Assembly: GCA_965644295.1 (NCBI GenBank)
Contig: CBFFRP010000288.1
Coordinates: 248,001 to 312,000 of the forward strand
DNA length: 64,000 nt
From: Paraphysomonas bandaiensis
Lineage: Eukaryota > Chrysophyceae
Direction of reading: 5' to 3'
Shown here: positions 1-12,700 of the stretch, piece after piece
Layout of the letters: each line of letters opens with the position of its first letter
Position numbering within the stretch: position 1 is the first letter of the stretch
Translations under genes and position numbers: made by a program
The notes under the pieces: model-generated
The model's input: only the letters and a program-made list of their open reading frames with translations
What the model was told of the DNA's origin: nothing
Databases searched by the model: none

Positions 1-1126
1 GTATCATATATAGTCAAATCTGGAACCCAACTGTCATCTAGCTATTGCCAGCATCCTTATGATACACACTGAAGCTGCTATATCCGTTTCCTCTTTATCA
101 TGCGCACAACAATGAATGATTCCACAGCTCGAACGTAACATTTTACATAAAGCATATAACGTTAATGCTCCTGTTCAACTGTTTGATCAGTAACATGCTA
201 TACTGGGGCAAACTCTACGCAAAAACTACACGTGGAATAGAAGAACCCAGAGTGTGAGAGTTGTATAGTCCTGTTATATCTCAGTCTTAAACATGATACA
301 GAGGAAAAGCTGCTATACTATATAAATATGCTATAATAAAATAATTGTTGGTGCACTGTTGTCTCACTCTTATATGTGTATTACATATGATGTACTATAC
401 ATTGATACGCATGAAAACATGATCTATCCTGCTAATTTATGAGCTTTAAGCTAGTAACCATTGTACCAGATTTTAATCATACAAAAGCGTATATTTGATC
501 AACAATAAAAACCAAATGAGTAGTGAATGTCTCATTATTAGCAATAGGCGTGTAAGGGTTTGAACTAATGTAAAAACAAATGAAATCAAAGTGTTATTTT
601 AAATCAATGGTACATCTGCTTGGGGAAAGACAATTGTTTTAGAATAACTCAAAACACTAATAGCTACAGTAAAAGGCCTCCTACCACAAGTCATTGCTGA
701 GGCTTTTTGTCGTTATTGGTACTATCATATTTATGTACATCACGCTTAACTCCTCCCTCCTCCCAAAGCAATGGCTCTAATGCTGTGTTTTTCAATATAA
801 TTGTGTAATATAATGAGGCCACTTTCAAATGGCTGTCAATATCATATTCGAGATAGAGGATAGATTCCATTTGAACTGAATATTGAAGTTGAATGTCTAT
901 ATTTTCCTGGTACTAATATGAGCATTCTATTGAACCCAATTCAGGACAATGAAATCACTCTTTAGAAACAAAATGGGGATAAAATTGTAACCCAATGGCT
1001 AAATAAGTGTATTACACCCTATACGTACTGGCAATCACGTCGACATCCCAGAAATGAAGTTTAATTTTACAAATCGAATAACGTCAGATAGAGGTGCTAC
1101 TTCCAAAACAAAAAAGCGTTACATTT
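1..1126. other. non-coding stretch with a dispersed repeat copy
   Basis: No convincing coding frame is seen. The only recognisable structure is at about 871-987, which is similar to 29697-29787 (see the repeat entries). The rest is AT-rich unique-looking sequence downstream of the VKOR gene. Confidence 0.6.
871..987 (+). repeat. dispersed repeat family 1, copy a
   Basis: This stretch aligns by eye with 29697-29787 in the same order. Both copies have a TTGAACTGAAT/TTGAACCGAAT start, a shared GTCTATATTT block, a TATGAGC-TTCTATT block and a common ending AAATGGGGATAA. Coding potential is absent, so it is probably a decayed non-autonomous mobile element or another interspersed repeat. Confidence 0.5.
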
Positions 1127-1678
1127 TTAGTCATTATGAATTTTCGAACAATAATTCGACAGGGCAGAAAAAAATATTAAAAAGTTGGCAACATAAGTGC
1201 CCACACATATAATACATAAGTTGTACAAAATTTCAGCCATTATATACGCCAATGCTGTTGCTAAAACAAGGGCGAATATCGAGATGCATAGTAGCACCAG
1301 GCGAACAGAATTGAAGCGACTAGAAAGAGAATATAGACATGCTACCAAAATATAAAAAAGAATCCCTATAAAAAATCATTTAGAACAAAGCGCATGACCC
1401 TGACATAACCCACCAAACTGTGCATTAGGCTTGTCCAGTATACTGTTCTCCGATACAAGACCAAACTTCGTGAAAATTCTTGCATATTCACTTGTCAGTA
1501 CTTTCGAGCAAGATATGTGAGCTGATATATCACAAGTGGCGACATAATCTGCATCTATCCCGGCATTATACTCTATATAAACAGCGTATACGGACAATAT
1601 CAACCCTATCAATACACCCGAAAACAGACATGAAATTTCCCATTTTTTAGAGGAAAATATACAAGAGGTGGCCGACAT
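1127..1678 (-). CDS. VKOR: vitamin K epoxide reductase (VKOR) family membrane protein
   Basis: Two exons, 1678-1414 and 1365-1127, are joined across a 48-nt GT-AG intron and give 167 aa. The protein is short, with hydrophobic segments and both VKOR redox pairs: Cys49 and Cys57 (C-D-I-S-A-H-I-S-C) in the loop after the first membrane segment, and Cys139-x-x-Cys142 (C-I-I-C) in the last hydrophobic segment. The N-A-Q-F-G motif spans the splice junction and matches the N-S-x-F-G of animal VKORC1. VKORs are ER membrane thiol oxidoreductases that reduce quinone or vitamin K epoxide and can drive disulfide formation. The size fits the VKORC1 type, with no fused thioredoxin domain seen. The start codon lies only about 85 bp from the large ATGT microsatellite. 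Identification is strong; the physiological substrate is unknown. Confidence 0.92.
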
Positions 1679-1763
1679 TTCGGTGATGCAAACTAGAGGT
1701 GAAAATAGGTGCAGCTCTCGTGAAGCACCAGCTGATACTTAAGAAGAAGAAGGAAAGAAGAAT

Positions 1764-2213
1764 TGTATGTATGTATGTATGTATGTATGTATGTATGTAT
1801 GTATGTATGTATGTATGTATGTATGTATGTATGTATGTATGTATGTATGTATGTATGGGTGTATGTATGTATGTATGTATGTATGTATGTATGTATGTAT
1901 GTATGTATGTATGTATGTATGTATGTATGTATGTATGTATGTATGTATGTATGTATGTATGTATGTATGTATGTATGTATGTATGTATGTATGTATGTAT
2001 GTATGTATGTATGTATGTATGGGTGTATGTATGTATGTATGTATGTATGTATGTATGTATGTATGTATGTATGTATGTATGTATGTATGTATGTATGTAT
2101 GTATGTATGTATGTATGTATGTATGTATGTATGTATGTATGTATGTATGTATGTATGTATGTATGTATGTATGTATGTATGTATGTATGTATGTATGTAT
2201 GTATGTATGTATG

Positions 2214-2247
<34 letters not shown>

Positions 2248-2353
2248 TGTATGTATGTATGTATGTATGTATGTATGTATGTATGTATGTATGTATGTAT
2301 GTATGTATGTATGTATGCATGTATGTATGTATGTATGTATGTATGTATGGGTG

Positions 2354-2387
<34 letters not shown>

Positions 2388-2617
2388 TGTATGTATGTAT
2401 GTATGTATGTATGTATGTATGTATGTATGTATGTATGTATGTATGTATGTATGTATGTATGTATGTATGTATGTATGTATGTATGTATGTATGTATGTAT
2501 GTATGTATGTATGTATGTATGTATGTATGTATGTATGTATGTATGTATGTATGTATGTGTGTATGTATGTATGTATGTATGCATGTATGTATGTATGGGT
2601 GTATGTATGTATGGGTG

Positions 2618-2651
<34 letters not shown>

Positions 2652-3109
2652 TGTATGTATGTATGTATGTATGCATGTATGTATGTATGGGTGTATGTAT
2701 GTATGTATGTATGTATGTATGTATGTATGTATGTATGTATGTATGTATGTATGTATGTATGTATGTATGTATGTATGCATGTATGTATGTATGGGTGTAT
2801 GTATGTATGTATGTATGTATGCATGTATGTATGTATGGGTGTATGTATGTATGTATGTATGTATGTATGTATGTATGTATGTATGTATGCATGTATGTAT
2901 GTATGGGTGTATGTATGTATGTATGTAGGTATGTAGGTATGTATGTATGTATGTATGTATGTATGTATGTATGTATGTATGTATGTATGTATGTATGTAT
3001 GTATGTATGTATGTATGTGTGTATGTATGTATGTATGTATGTATGTATGTATGTATGTATGTATGTATGTATGTATGTATGTATGCATGTATGTATGTAT
3101 GGGTGTATA
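1764..3109 (+). repeat. giant (GTAT)n tetranucleotide microsatellite, interrupted
   Basis: About 1.35 kb of GTAT/ATGT units is broken by occasional variants (GGGT, GCAT, ATAT, AGGT) that recur with similar spacing, especially between 2560 and 2930. This suggests segmental duplications inside the array. It fills nearly all of the space between the divergent VKOR and SMP genes, so their upstream control regions must lie in it or beside it. Because a 4-nt unit has no stop codon in any frame here, both strands stay open. These readings are artefacts. Confidence 0.98.
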
Positions 3110-3240
3110 GTGGCGGTATGTCTCATTCATTTAATTTCCACAAATATTTCATGATCGGATATGCTCCATATGGATGACTGTTAACACATAACAATATCAT
3201 GAGACTGCTGTAGATGTTTACTTTCATGATATAGTCTACA

Positions 3241-6200
3241 ATGGGATTCATATCATTCGTATTGGGTATCATTATAGGACTGTGTATATCTATTGCTGGG
3301 ACTGTGTTTTTTCTTCTTGGTGAGGACAATAATAAAGATGAAAAAGGCATAGATAAGGCCAGTAATGATGTTGTGAAAGAAAGAGAACCTACAGAAGATG
3401 AAGTAAAGCTTTTAGAGAATGCTTTGAAAGAGTTACGTGGAGATGGTGTGGAGGTTCAGCCTGTGGACTCACATCCAGCAGAAGAGCAGGCTCCGCTGGA
3501 GGCAAAGGAAATGGAAACAGGATTTTTGAATCATTCTCGCGATGCCAAGGAGAGACAAAAGCATGCAAAGTCGTTGTGCAATTTTCTTCAAGAGTTCAGC
3601 CGTGTTCATAGCCATTTCTCGAAAGAACTTAAGAAGATGTCGACAACAGCGGAGATGTATGTGAAAGCGGAGAACGGTATGATACTAGACAAGTGGTGGA
3701 ACTCTATTTCTATTGCTCTTGACCATCTCAGCAACGATCAAAATAGTATCAGCACAATTATACATGAGGAGATATATCATCACATGGTGCGAGTAGAACA
3801 GGAACAAGGGCATTTGGAGCGACAATTGCAGAATGAGGGCTCTAAGTTGATCCAGAAGCTGAAAGATGCACAGCAAAACTACGATCTCAAGGCTCGTGAT
3901 AATGATAAGATAAAGGATAAAGTAAATGCAGAAACAAGTCATACCACAGCGGACGGTACGCATGTCCCAGCGAGCAAGAGCACAACTAGCCGACTGCATG
4001 CAAGTGAGACTGCCCTGACAGAGGTGAGTGGACGGCTGGCAGCAGTACAGCAAGAATTCAACGAAAAAATGCCACGTATCTTGGCAGATTATAGCCTCAT
4101 GACGTCAAATAGTGTTTCTTCAATGATGGAACTTCTTATTCAACTCTCTGATCTACTTGCAGTGGCCCAGGAGAAAAGCAGTCAAGTGACACACAGACTC
4201 AAAATGGATCTGGCATCATCAGCAGCAAAAAGTGTCGATCGGTGCAATTATAACCCAGTTGTACGCCAATTACTAGAGCGTATTGCTCAGAACGGTGAAG
4301 AAAGTCAGATGGATATGAAGCTCGAGTCGTCGGCAGGGCTAGCAGCTAGCTGTCTCTCCAGTCTCCCTGCCCTTCCTATGCGCTTCCAGCAATGTGTAGG
4401 AAAAGAGACATGTGTTTGGTTCAATGCTCTCAGTGGCCGGATGTATCGTGATGCTGCACGATCGGAGTGGTACAATGAGTGGTTTTGTCAGAAAGTTGCA
4501 AATCTGTTAAATAAAGGCAAGCGATCCCCTCTAATTGACAAGTACAAAGTGTCAGGAGTAAAATTTGGTTCCACTCCTCCATTGCTACTTAACGTTCAGT
4601 GGGCTCCAACTAGCCCCTCTGGCTCGCTATCGGGAAACCTTCCGCCAAGAGACATTGAGCACGATGTAGAGTGCACAGCAGATGTAGCATTCAGATCTGG
4701 ACTCAGTTTCACTGTCCATACCAGGTAGGTGATATTGCAGCATTCCTATTCCTTGTACCTTCCCCCCTCGTGTATTGACTAGTGCTTAATATGTAGACTA
4801 TGGATCAATTGGCCGCGGGAAAAGTGTGCATTCATTCCCATTAGTATCATTTTGGAGGTATCTGAGCTCTGTGGTCGCGTTAGATTTGGTGTTCGTAAAC
4901 ATTGTAGCTTTTTATCTTTCGTTGAAGAACCCTACACTCGATTTACTGTTGGTTCCGAAGTAGGAGATCAGTACAAATTAAAGAACCTTCCGAAACTCTC
5001 CAGTGTCGTAGTTAACAAAATCAAGAAACATATACGCACAAAGATGGTGTACCCTAATGCATTTAAGTTCCGCTTGATTTGGCCGCGCAAGTGGTGGCCC
5101 GAAAGTCCGTTTGGAAACGAGAATTTGTTCAGAAGCGAGAGCACTGGCGCTGTCAATGAAGGGAATTCAGTAGGTTCGAAAGTAGCCACTGGCGATGGGG
5201 CAATAGGAGAGGATGAACTATCTTTGGCTGCGAGCGCGGTAGAGACGGATAGTGCAACGACATCGCTGGAACGTACTCCTGCACAAAGCAGTGTCCTATC
5301 TTCTCTACGCTCAGGGAAATCCCGGGAGGGAAATATTTTACACCGTTGGTTCACACGTACGCCAGTTGATACTGAAGGGGAGACTGAAAGCCCTGCTGGA
5401 ACAGGAATATCGAAGAACTCACCAGATACAGCAAATGCTCACACGAAAGCACAGAGCGTGTATATGGACATTGTGGCTGAAAGTCGAGATGAGTACGGGG
5501 AATTCGAGATGGCGGCAGCTGAAGATGAAGGCAATATGGGTCATACAAGTGCAGCAGGTGGGCAGGCGTCGGATATAACAGGATTTCAGTCACCTTCCCA
5601 TCGTCGAGAAGCTGAAACTACTGATGATGAGACGCTGAAGTTCTTAACGCCCGGTAGTGAACCAGTGAGTGGCGGTAAGCAACAACTTCCAGAGAGACCT
5701 AAGAGCGAAGGGAACCTGTCTGCACCTAAGCGACGTAGTATAGTTGACCCGGATCATGTACGAATGTATGTGTCTGCACTCCTAACGAGTGTATCAGCCA
5801 ACCGCAACACTGATATACTCCTATCTCGACGAGCGGCTGATGATATACTTGTGCGAGACAAACATTATGCGAGTGAGAGTATTGCAATCATGCGTACCAG
5901 ATCCCATAGTATTGCTGATTTCCGTCACTCGACGTTGGAGACCATGTGGGCGGAATTCTTAGGATCTATTGGACATGACTTTTCTCTTCTTGCGCAGACT
6001 CACGATACACGGCACGAGGCTGACAAAGGGTCTCAAAATAACCGTCAGAAGCTAACAACTAAGTTTTCTTTATTTCGTAGTCGGTTCATTGGTCGACGAA
6101 GCAGAAGCGAAGGTCGTAGTGAACCATCCTCTTCAGATGATGAGGGATTCGGAGGAACAACCAGTAGCGATCAATCATATAACTTTCTTGGTGCACCGCT

Positions 6201-7131
6201 TTCACACGACAACAAACATCCGACGACACTGTCTAGCTTCGGACGGAAGATATACAATGCACAGAAGACTCTACATAGCGGTATGACTAAAAGCAAACGA
6301 TGGAATCGTGGTACGAAGACCGGAGGAGATGGTACTGATTTCAGTGATGAGGAGAATGAGGGAAATGTTAGTGCAGTGGGTGGACTGGTTGATAGCAAGT
6401 CTGGAACGCTGACTGCGATACCCGAGAGGGTTGAAGAAGCTCACTCTTCATTCGCTACGAATATCACATCTTCACATTCGGAATCCAGCCACAGGCCTGT
6501 TGCTGGTGGCAGGGAAAAAGCGGGTTACGGAAATAAGTTTAGTATGGTGGTGGATGCACTCAGCAGTGTACGGACTGGACGGCGTGACAAAGAGCCGGGG
6601 CATATTATTCAATCAGTGGGTCATTCCACTGGCAGCAGCAGTTCCAGTAGTAGGGGGAAGTACATGGCCTCTGCGGTGAAAAGTGAGCCATCGGTTGAGC
6701 AAGACGACCTGGAGCTTGAGCAAGAGGTGATGAACCTGGCCTGGCAAGCGCAGGCACAGGCAATCACACAGGCGGTGCAACGTGGCGAACATCTGAGTAT
6801 GCAGAACTTTATGCGGACGCCCAAGATGACCTCACCAAAGTGCTGGGTAGTTATGCGTGACGGAAAGCTGACTATATTTCCGAACACTGCACATGAGTCC
6901 TCCAGTGCAGTGGAAAAGGGTCAGCCAATAGCAGTGTATGAACTCGCAGGATGTACGTGTCGGCCGCTTGAGCAGCCTCTCGGATTCGAAATCGGGGTGG
7001 TGGCAGGTGAAAGTAGGGATGCAAAGAAGTGGATTCAGTTTTGGACAGAGACTGATATACAGTGCAGAGCGTGGGTAATGGCACTGCAACACTCTGCGGT
7101 ACCTCCACCATGTGCATCGGAAGCTAACTAG
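3241..7131 (+). CDS. membrane-anchored F-BAR-like / SMP-LTD / PH domain protein (putative lipid transfer at contact sites)
   Basis: Two exons, 3241-4724 and 4797-7131, with a 72-nt GT-AG intron inside the SMP domain, give 1272 aa. Residues about 3-27 form a single N-terminal membrane anchor. Residues about 95-340 are helical and resemble an F-BAR/FCH domain (F-L-Q-E-F-S-R-V-H-S-H-F-S-K-E-L-K-K-M). Residues about 385-600 match the SMP lipid-binding fold of the TEX2/Nvj2 type: W-F-N-A-L-S-G-R-M, then S-G-V-K-F-G-S-T-P-P, and the usual ending K-F-R-L-I-W-P. A long Ser-rich, probably disordered region follows. A PH domain at about 1170-1268 closes the protein (K-C-W-V-V-M-R-D-G-K-L near its start, W-V-M-A-L near its end). 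SMP proteins carry lipids between the ER and other membranes. The SMP and PH calls are good; the F-BAR call is weaker and could be another long coiled coil. Confidence 0.82.
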
Positions 7132-9736
7132 TTATATGTAGTTTTCTGTTATTTATGGCGTGTCCTCAAGTATAGATGATATTACGGTTGTTTGTCATTG
7201 CCAGTTAATGTGAAGTAGTATTGACTTGATAAAGCACGTACAATGACTACTTAATAATGAAACTGCGGCGAAAGTATATCACGTTTCTGCAATAGTAGAG
7301 TGCTAGCTGTGATATATATATTAGTATGTGCTTGCTGTTGCCGTACGATGTTGGCTTGTTACGGGAAGGGTACCGGAAAAAACAATTGAAGTACGAAACT
7401 GTGAACGAAGTCGCCGTTTGAAAAAGCCGAAAATGTAAAGTAATAAGGTGATAGTATATATATATCCGTAATAGTCATTTTGAAAGGATGGTTCAAATAC
7501 ACAAGAAAGCATTATAACAAATTATCATGAAAATCACTCAATTATTAATTTTAAAAATTGTGATCAACATCTCTCATCATTCACTACATCTATTTAAGTA
7601 CTACTACCAATCAATTTCAACAGATTTTAAATAGTCACGATCTTGTAGACGCAATATACTTGAGTTTCTTCAATATATTTTCTTTCATACCATGCATTGT
7701 AGAATAGGACATTTCATTGAAGTTAACTTTGCTCTACACGTAAACCTTAACCTTGCTATGTTGAACACAATGCACTTTCAAGTAAGAAATTATAATTATT
7801 ATTCTGAACACTTCACTACATATTCGTGTAACATGTTCATCAGTCGGCTCTATATCTTGTATAGTGTAACGACTACGGGTGATTGAGCCTCGCTATCATG
7901 ACTAACATTGCTGGTCTTATCATCCCTGTCCATGTGCACAGGTGATGTAAGGTAGGAATAGTCTTCTCACAACACTTAGCGCTTAACTTCCTCTTCTTAC
8001 TCTTTACTTCGCTACCTCTTAACTTTCAACTCAACTGCGTACGATATCAACTCTCTATTATATCTAAAAATCCATATCCTTCTACCTATATTCCCATAGT
8101 TAATACTAGAAGCGGTTTCCCAGCCATAAATAGCTAGTTTTCTACTTCCAGAAATAATCATATAGAAATCCCTTAACATCCTGCTATCTACTCCTATATC
8201 ATCCTACAGAATACCTACGTATACCATCATAGTACTGTACGGGTTACCATAAACATCCGTTACACCCGTATATACGGATAGTCCCGGTACATTCCAACCC
8301 TATATCTGACCATAATACTCGTATCTTCTAATCTAATCATAGCTACCATGTACATCTCATCTCATACTACAACCTACATCACTTCATCTTATTCTTCAGC
8401 CATAGCAACCTCCTAATAAATCACCCATACTTGTCATACCCAATTCTGCTACAATAGTCACACATCAGTAACTGAATTTAATTCCTTTGTACCTATAATC
8501 ACCCGTTACACCTAAGGGTTGACTTCACCTATTGCACACTATTAACTCACTTCAATTGCACAATATATATCACATCATATTGCAGAACCCAACAATGCAT
8601 TAGTTCATGAAATACTGTTTAGAAGTACTGTCTGTATTATTTATTAGATTGTCATAATTCAAATACCTCAAAACAGAGCTTTCAAATGCTTACAAACAGC
8701 CAACCTCAACGAAATATACTATTCAGAACTGAAATCACAAATTTATGAGTATTGTCTTCAAAACAAAATTTTAAAGTTCAGAACTGAATTGAGTGTATAT
8801 ATAATTGTATATGTAATAGTGTTACTAAGTGTGAATAGAAGTAAGTGATACTAAGTGCGTTCAACAAAACGCTCATACTAGCACCCTTTTCGTGGTAGTG
8901 TTATGAGGGATAAGTATTGAAGATATTTTTATTTATATTTCTCTGGGAAACTTTCTGGTTAAATCATGTTCATATGTGATCTATCAGGGCTGCGTACAAA
9001 TTAATGATTTTCAATAATAGAAATTGAGACAGCAAGTAATAATTGCAATTATAATTGACTACAACCTGCGTCAATTAATTGTTTGCATCTAAGGAAGAAG
9101 AGCTTGTTGAAACTATATTAAAGCTCTATCCGATTCTAAAAGTACAAAGTTACATCAAACTTGAGAAAGTAGTGATAGAAGTATACGTATAATACGCCAG
9201 TCACACTCTAAATACTAAATATGTGTGGGCTATACTGTACTGGACAAAGGCTTGAGAGTTGTCTTTGACTAGTGAATGTGGTTTGTTCTGTTAAATGCCG
9301 GGTCTTCCATTTATAAAATAATATATTTACATATTCTCTTGTACCCTACCGGAAACTTTACATCAACTTGTAAAACACAAAACAGCTGAATGTCATAATA
9401 GAGAAGGAGTGTTGAAGTTAACAAATTGTATATTCTATGGCATTAATCTGACGGCAGTAACTTTAGTCTACTTTCCTGATACCTGTTTGGGAATACTTTC
9501 AACAACGTTGACCAAATAGAACTTCAAGGTGCAGTATTAAGAATGAAATCGACATATTCTGCGATATCCATCGTTATATAGTTTCAACCTTGACTCCATA
9601 GGCGCTTATCTGTAATTAGATATAATATATTTGACCAAGACATTTCTTTCGTATGCAATGTCAATTCTACTCGAGTTACAGATCATAAGAAATTTCTGTT
9701 CCGTCCACATCGCCCAGAAAATGCAGTTGCAGTACA
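7132..9736. other. 2.6 kb intergenic region
   Basis: Only short, low-complexity open frames are present, none family-like. The stretch 7960-8500 is pyrimidine-rich with many CTC/TAC motifs. A decayed copy of dispersed repeat family 2 lies at about 8870-8960. The sequence ends in the 3' flank of giant receptor A. Confidence 0.5.
8870..8960 (+). repeat. dispersed repeat family 2, decayed copy
   Basis: It shares the order CACCCTTTTCGTGG, GTTATGAGGGATAAG and CTCTGGGAAACT with the copies at 25221-25320 and 54350-54447. It is more diverged than those two. Confidence 0.4.
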
Positions 9737-12700
9737 TCATGCCTGATATCTTCCAGAATCGCTCTTCCGGATGTTGCTCATTTTCCACTCATCCACGAAT
9801 ACCTCACCCTGTTCCCTTGTACTTGCTGCCCTGGATACTTTCCCACTCCCGGAAAATGACTGTTCGACAGGTTTGCCACATAAACTAAAATCATCAGTAC
9901 AGAAAAAATAATTTGATATGTCCCTTCGTAATGAGACTTCAGAATCCTCACTAATGTGTGGAGTAATACTACGGCTCTGATAGTACTGTTTCTCCAGTGC
10001 AAGGCATCGACACCGAAGCTGCTTAATAATTCGTTGTGCTTGTTGATATTCCATAGCTATCGTCCCATTGAGAGCTTCATATCTGCTCTTCCATCCTGAA
10101 ACATCAGAGACACTTTCACTATCAGATCCACTCAGTACAGATCCCTTAAAAGGTTCATCTAGCCCCGACAATTTCAAAACTTCTTTCGCAATGACCGCCA
10201 TCACGAACCTTTCGGATCTTTCAGCACATATAGCACGAAGTATACACTTGGTCCTGCCATGATGTATCCATGTATCTACGGAACTCACTGAAAAATTCTC
10301 GCATATAGTGCGTATAAGCTCCTCTGACTCAGCTTGCTCACGTTCTTCTTTCGTTCTCCTCATACTACCTTCATATGCAGCTACCTGAGCTGCTGCGATC
10401 GCAATGATACCATTGGTTAGTCCCACTGACAAACTATCTCTTATTTCTCTTAAAGCTTGAGATTTTGCAATTTCAGGAACTGTGGATGATAATACTGAAT
10501 TCACAAACCCTTTCGCTTCAGTAGCGCTTATCTTAGTGGTTACTTCTTGGCGAAATTTTTCTTCCAAAAGGGCATATTTGCTTTCGAGCTCTAATACATA
10601 GCGTTGTGCCTCTTCAATTGCAACAAGTTCAGGTGACTTCGTGTCACCAGTTCCAGTGAAACTACCAAATGTATCTTTATTACTGTGAGAATCATAGGAA
10701 CTGTGATAAGCACCTTGAGACAATAGGTTAACATCAGCTCTCGATGGTATCACACAACCGTCCATATTTTTTAAGTAAGGCTCAGATGATGGGCAACTTT
10801 GATAAAAAGAACTCGAGTCATCATGCACAGAAATTTGAGAAATATGGGAACGCGGAGACAGCAAGAATAGGTCGTGTGAAAATGTATCTGCAAGAATATG
10901 AAATACTTCGTCCATTGAACTATCACCATCGTTAGAACCCCCCTTCTCTACTACCGAATGGTCCTGATTATCAACAAAATATCCCTTTGCTTCGGTTTTG
11001 TCGTGAATGAAGTATCCAAAATGAGCATCTAATATTGCTTGAAGGTCTTCCAAGTCATCAGTCTGCGAATGAATAGAACCTGTTCTCGTAGACATACGAA
11101 GCTCATTCTTGTCCCCAAACCTGTCGTCCAATCTGTTCTCATCATCGGCATCCTCCCCTGTATCATACTTGCATTCTCGGTTACTGGAACTCGAAGGACA
11201 AGTTTCTGAGAGCGGGGAAATTACTTTATCTGGTGACGCTTCAGGGAGAGCATCAAGCAAGCTGATGCGCATGTCACGCAGCACAGTTGATGAATAGTCA
11301 CCCGATTCTAATGGGCCGATTTCACATGATTCGGTAAGATTCTCTAGTGTAGATACATTTTCGGATGGGAATACACTGCGCACCCTAGATATTCGGCTTT
11401 TCTTATCAGTGCTATCATTTTGTTGGGTAACCACATGACTTTTCGAGTTCAGTGACGAGAGGTCTGAGTGTTTGCTAGTACTTAAAAGGAAGTGCATCAC
11501 AATGATAACCATGACAATGGGAACCAGTACTAACATGGGATATATCTCATAGAGTCGAACAAGAAGCACAATGATATACCCGATACCAGAAGAAAGAATA
11601 ACTTGAACAATGATATCCTGAGCAGTAGTTGGAAGTTGCACAACACTTACCAGAAGATAGAGTGCCACCCGACTAACTGCTTGACCAACAAATGCAAACT
11701 TTTTGCTATATACCTTAGATACGCCCTTAGACTTCCTTTTCATTGCTTTCTTCGGCCATAGAGTTGAAAACCTTGTTACCATTGCGCTCTGCAGTAAATT
11801 GGGGTAAACATTGGCAATGCGCCAAGACACGTACAAGTACTTTGCAGCATTTAACCTTGTGACACTCGCCGTTGATACTTTCCGATGTTCAGAACTCTTA
11901 CGTTGCGCTAATACACTATATGCTCGTGACTTCGCATTTACTTTGAAGGACACAATATCATTAACAACTCGTCTCTTCACTTTGCGCACGTCTTCCATTA
12001 CCAATGACGGAATGGCAATATGCTGAATAAGCACAAGAAAAGAACTTACAATTAAAATCTCAAAAAATAACCAGACGATAAATGATTGTAACCAAGCCGC
12101 TTGTCTCTGTTCAGTTTGTCGAATAGCAAAGAGAAAAAGGTAAAATAAAATCCCCGATCCCATTGCCCCGATTGCTGTCCAAGCATATACTTTCGCAATT
12201 AATGTAACTTCTTTTCTCTTCTCGTGGTCACGTCGATCCTTCGCATCCAAAATTTGTCCTAAACAGAAGTTAAATATATATACATATGTCACTCACGAAT
12301 AATAACCATTAACACCATCCATGAGGTCTTTCATGAACAAATAAAGCAATCTAGAATTTTTCTCGTCATCTGACTTGGTTGCATCGTCAAAGAATTCACA
12401 CTCTTTTGCAAAGCAATCCCGAACACGCTGTAGCTCTGCTATCAACAGGGATTCGCTATCACCTGTAATACACTGACGTCTCACACAACTACTTTCAAGG
12501 CAAAAAAAATCAAATCTCACCAATGTCTGAATGTGGCAATACTCTACGCATCATAAATCTCCAGCAGTTATAAGGTGCTCCAGTTTCGGAATCAGTCAAG
12601 TCCAGACCCCATAATTCTATATTCACGATATTACATTTGAAGTTTAGACAAATATTGACCTACTATCAAACTCAATGCGTTCTTTCGGTGATAAACTTTG

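Noticed and set aside
1647-3177. Long open frames on both strands encoding Met-Tyr-Val-Cys or His-Thr-Tyr-Ile repeats
   Set aside because: They are the direct consequence of a stop-free tetranucleotide microsatellite; no start context, domain or exon structure supports translation.
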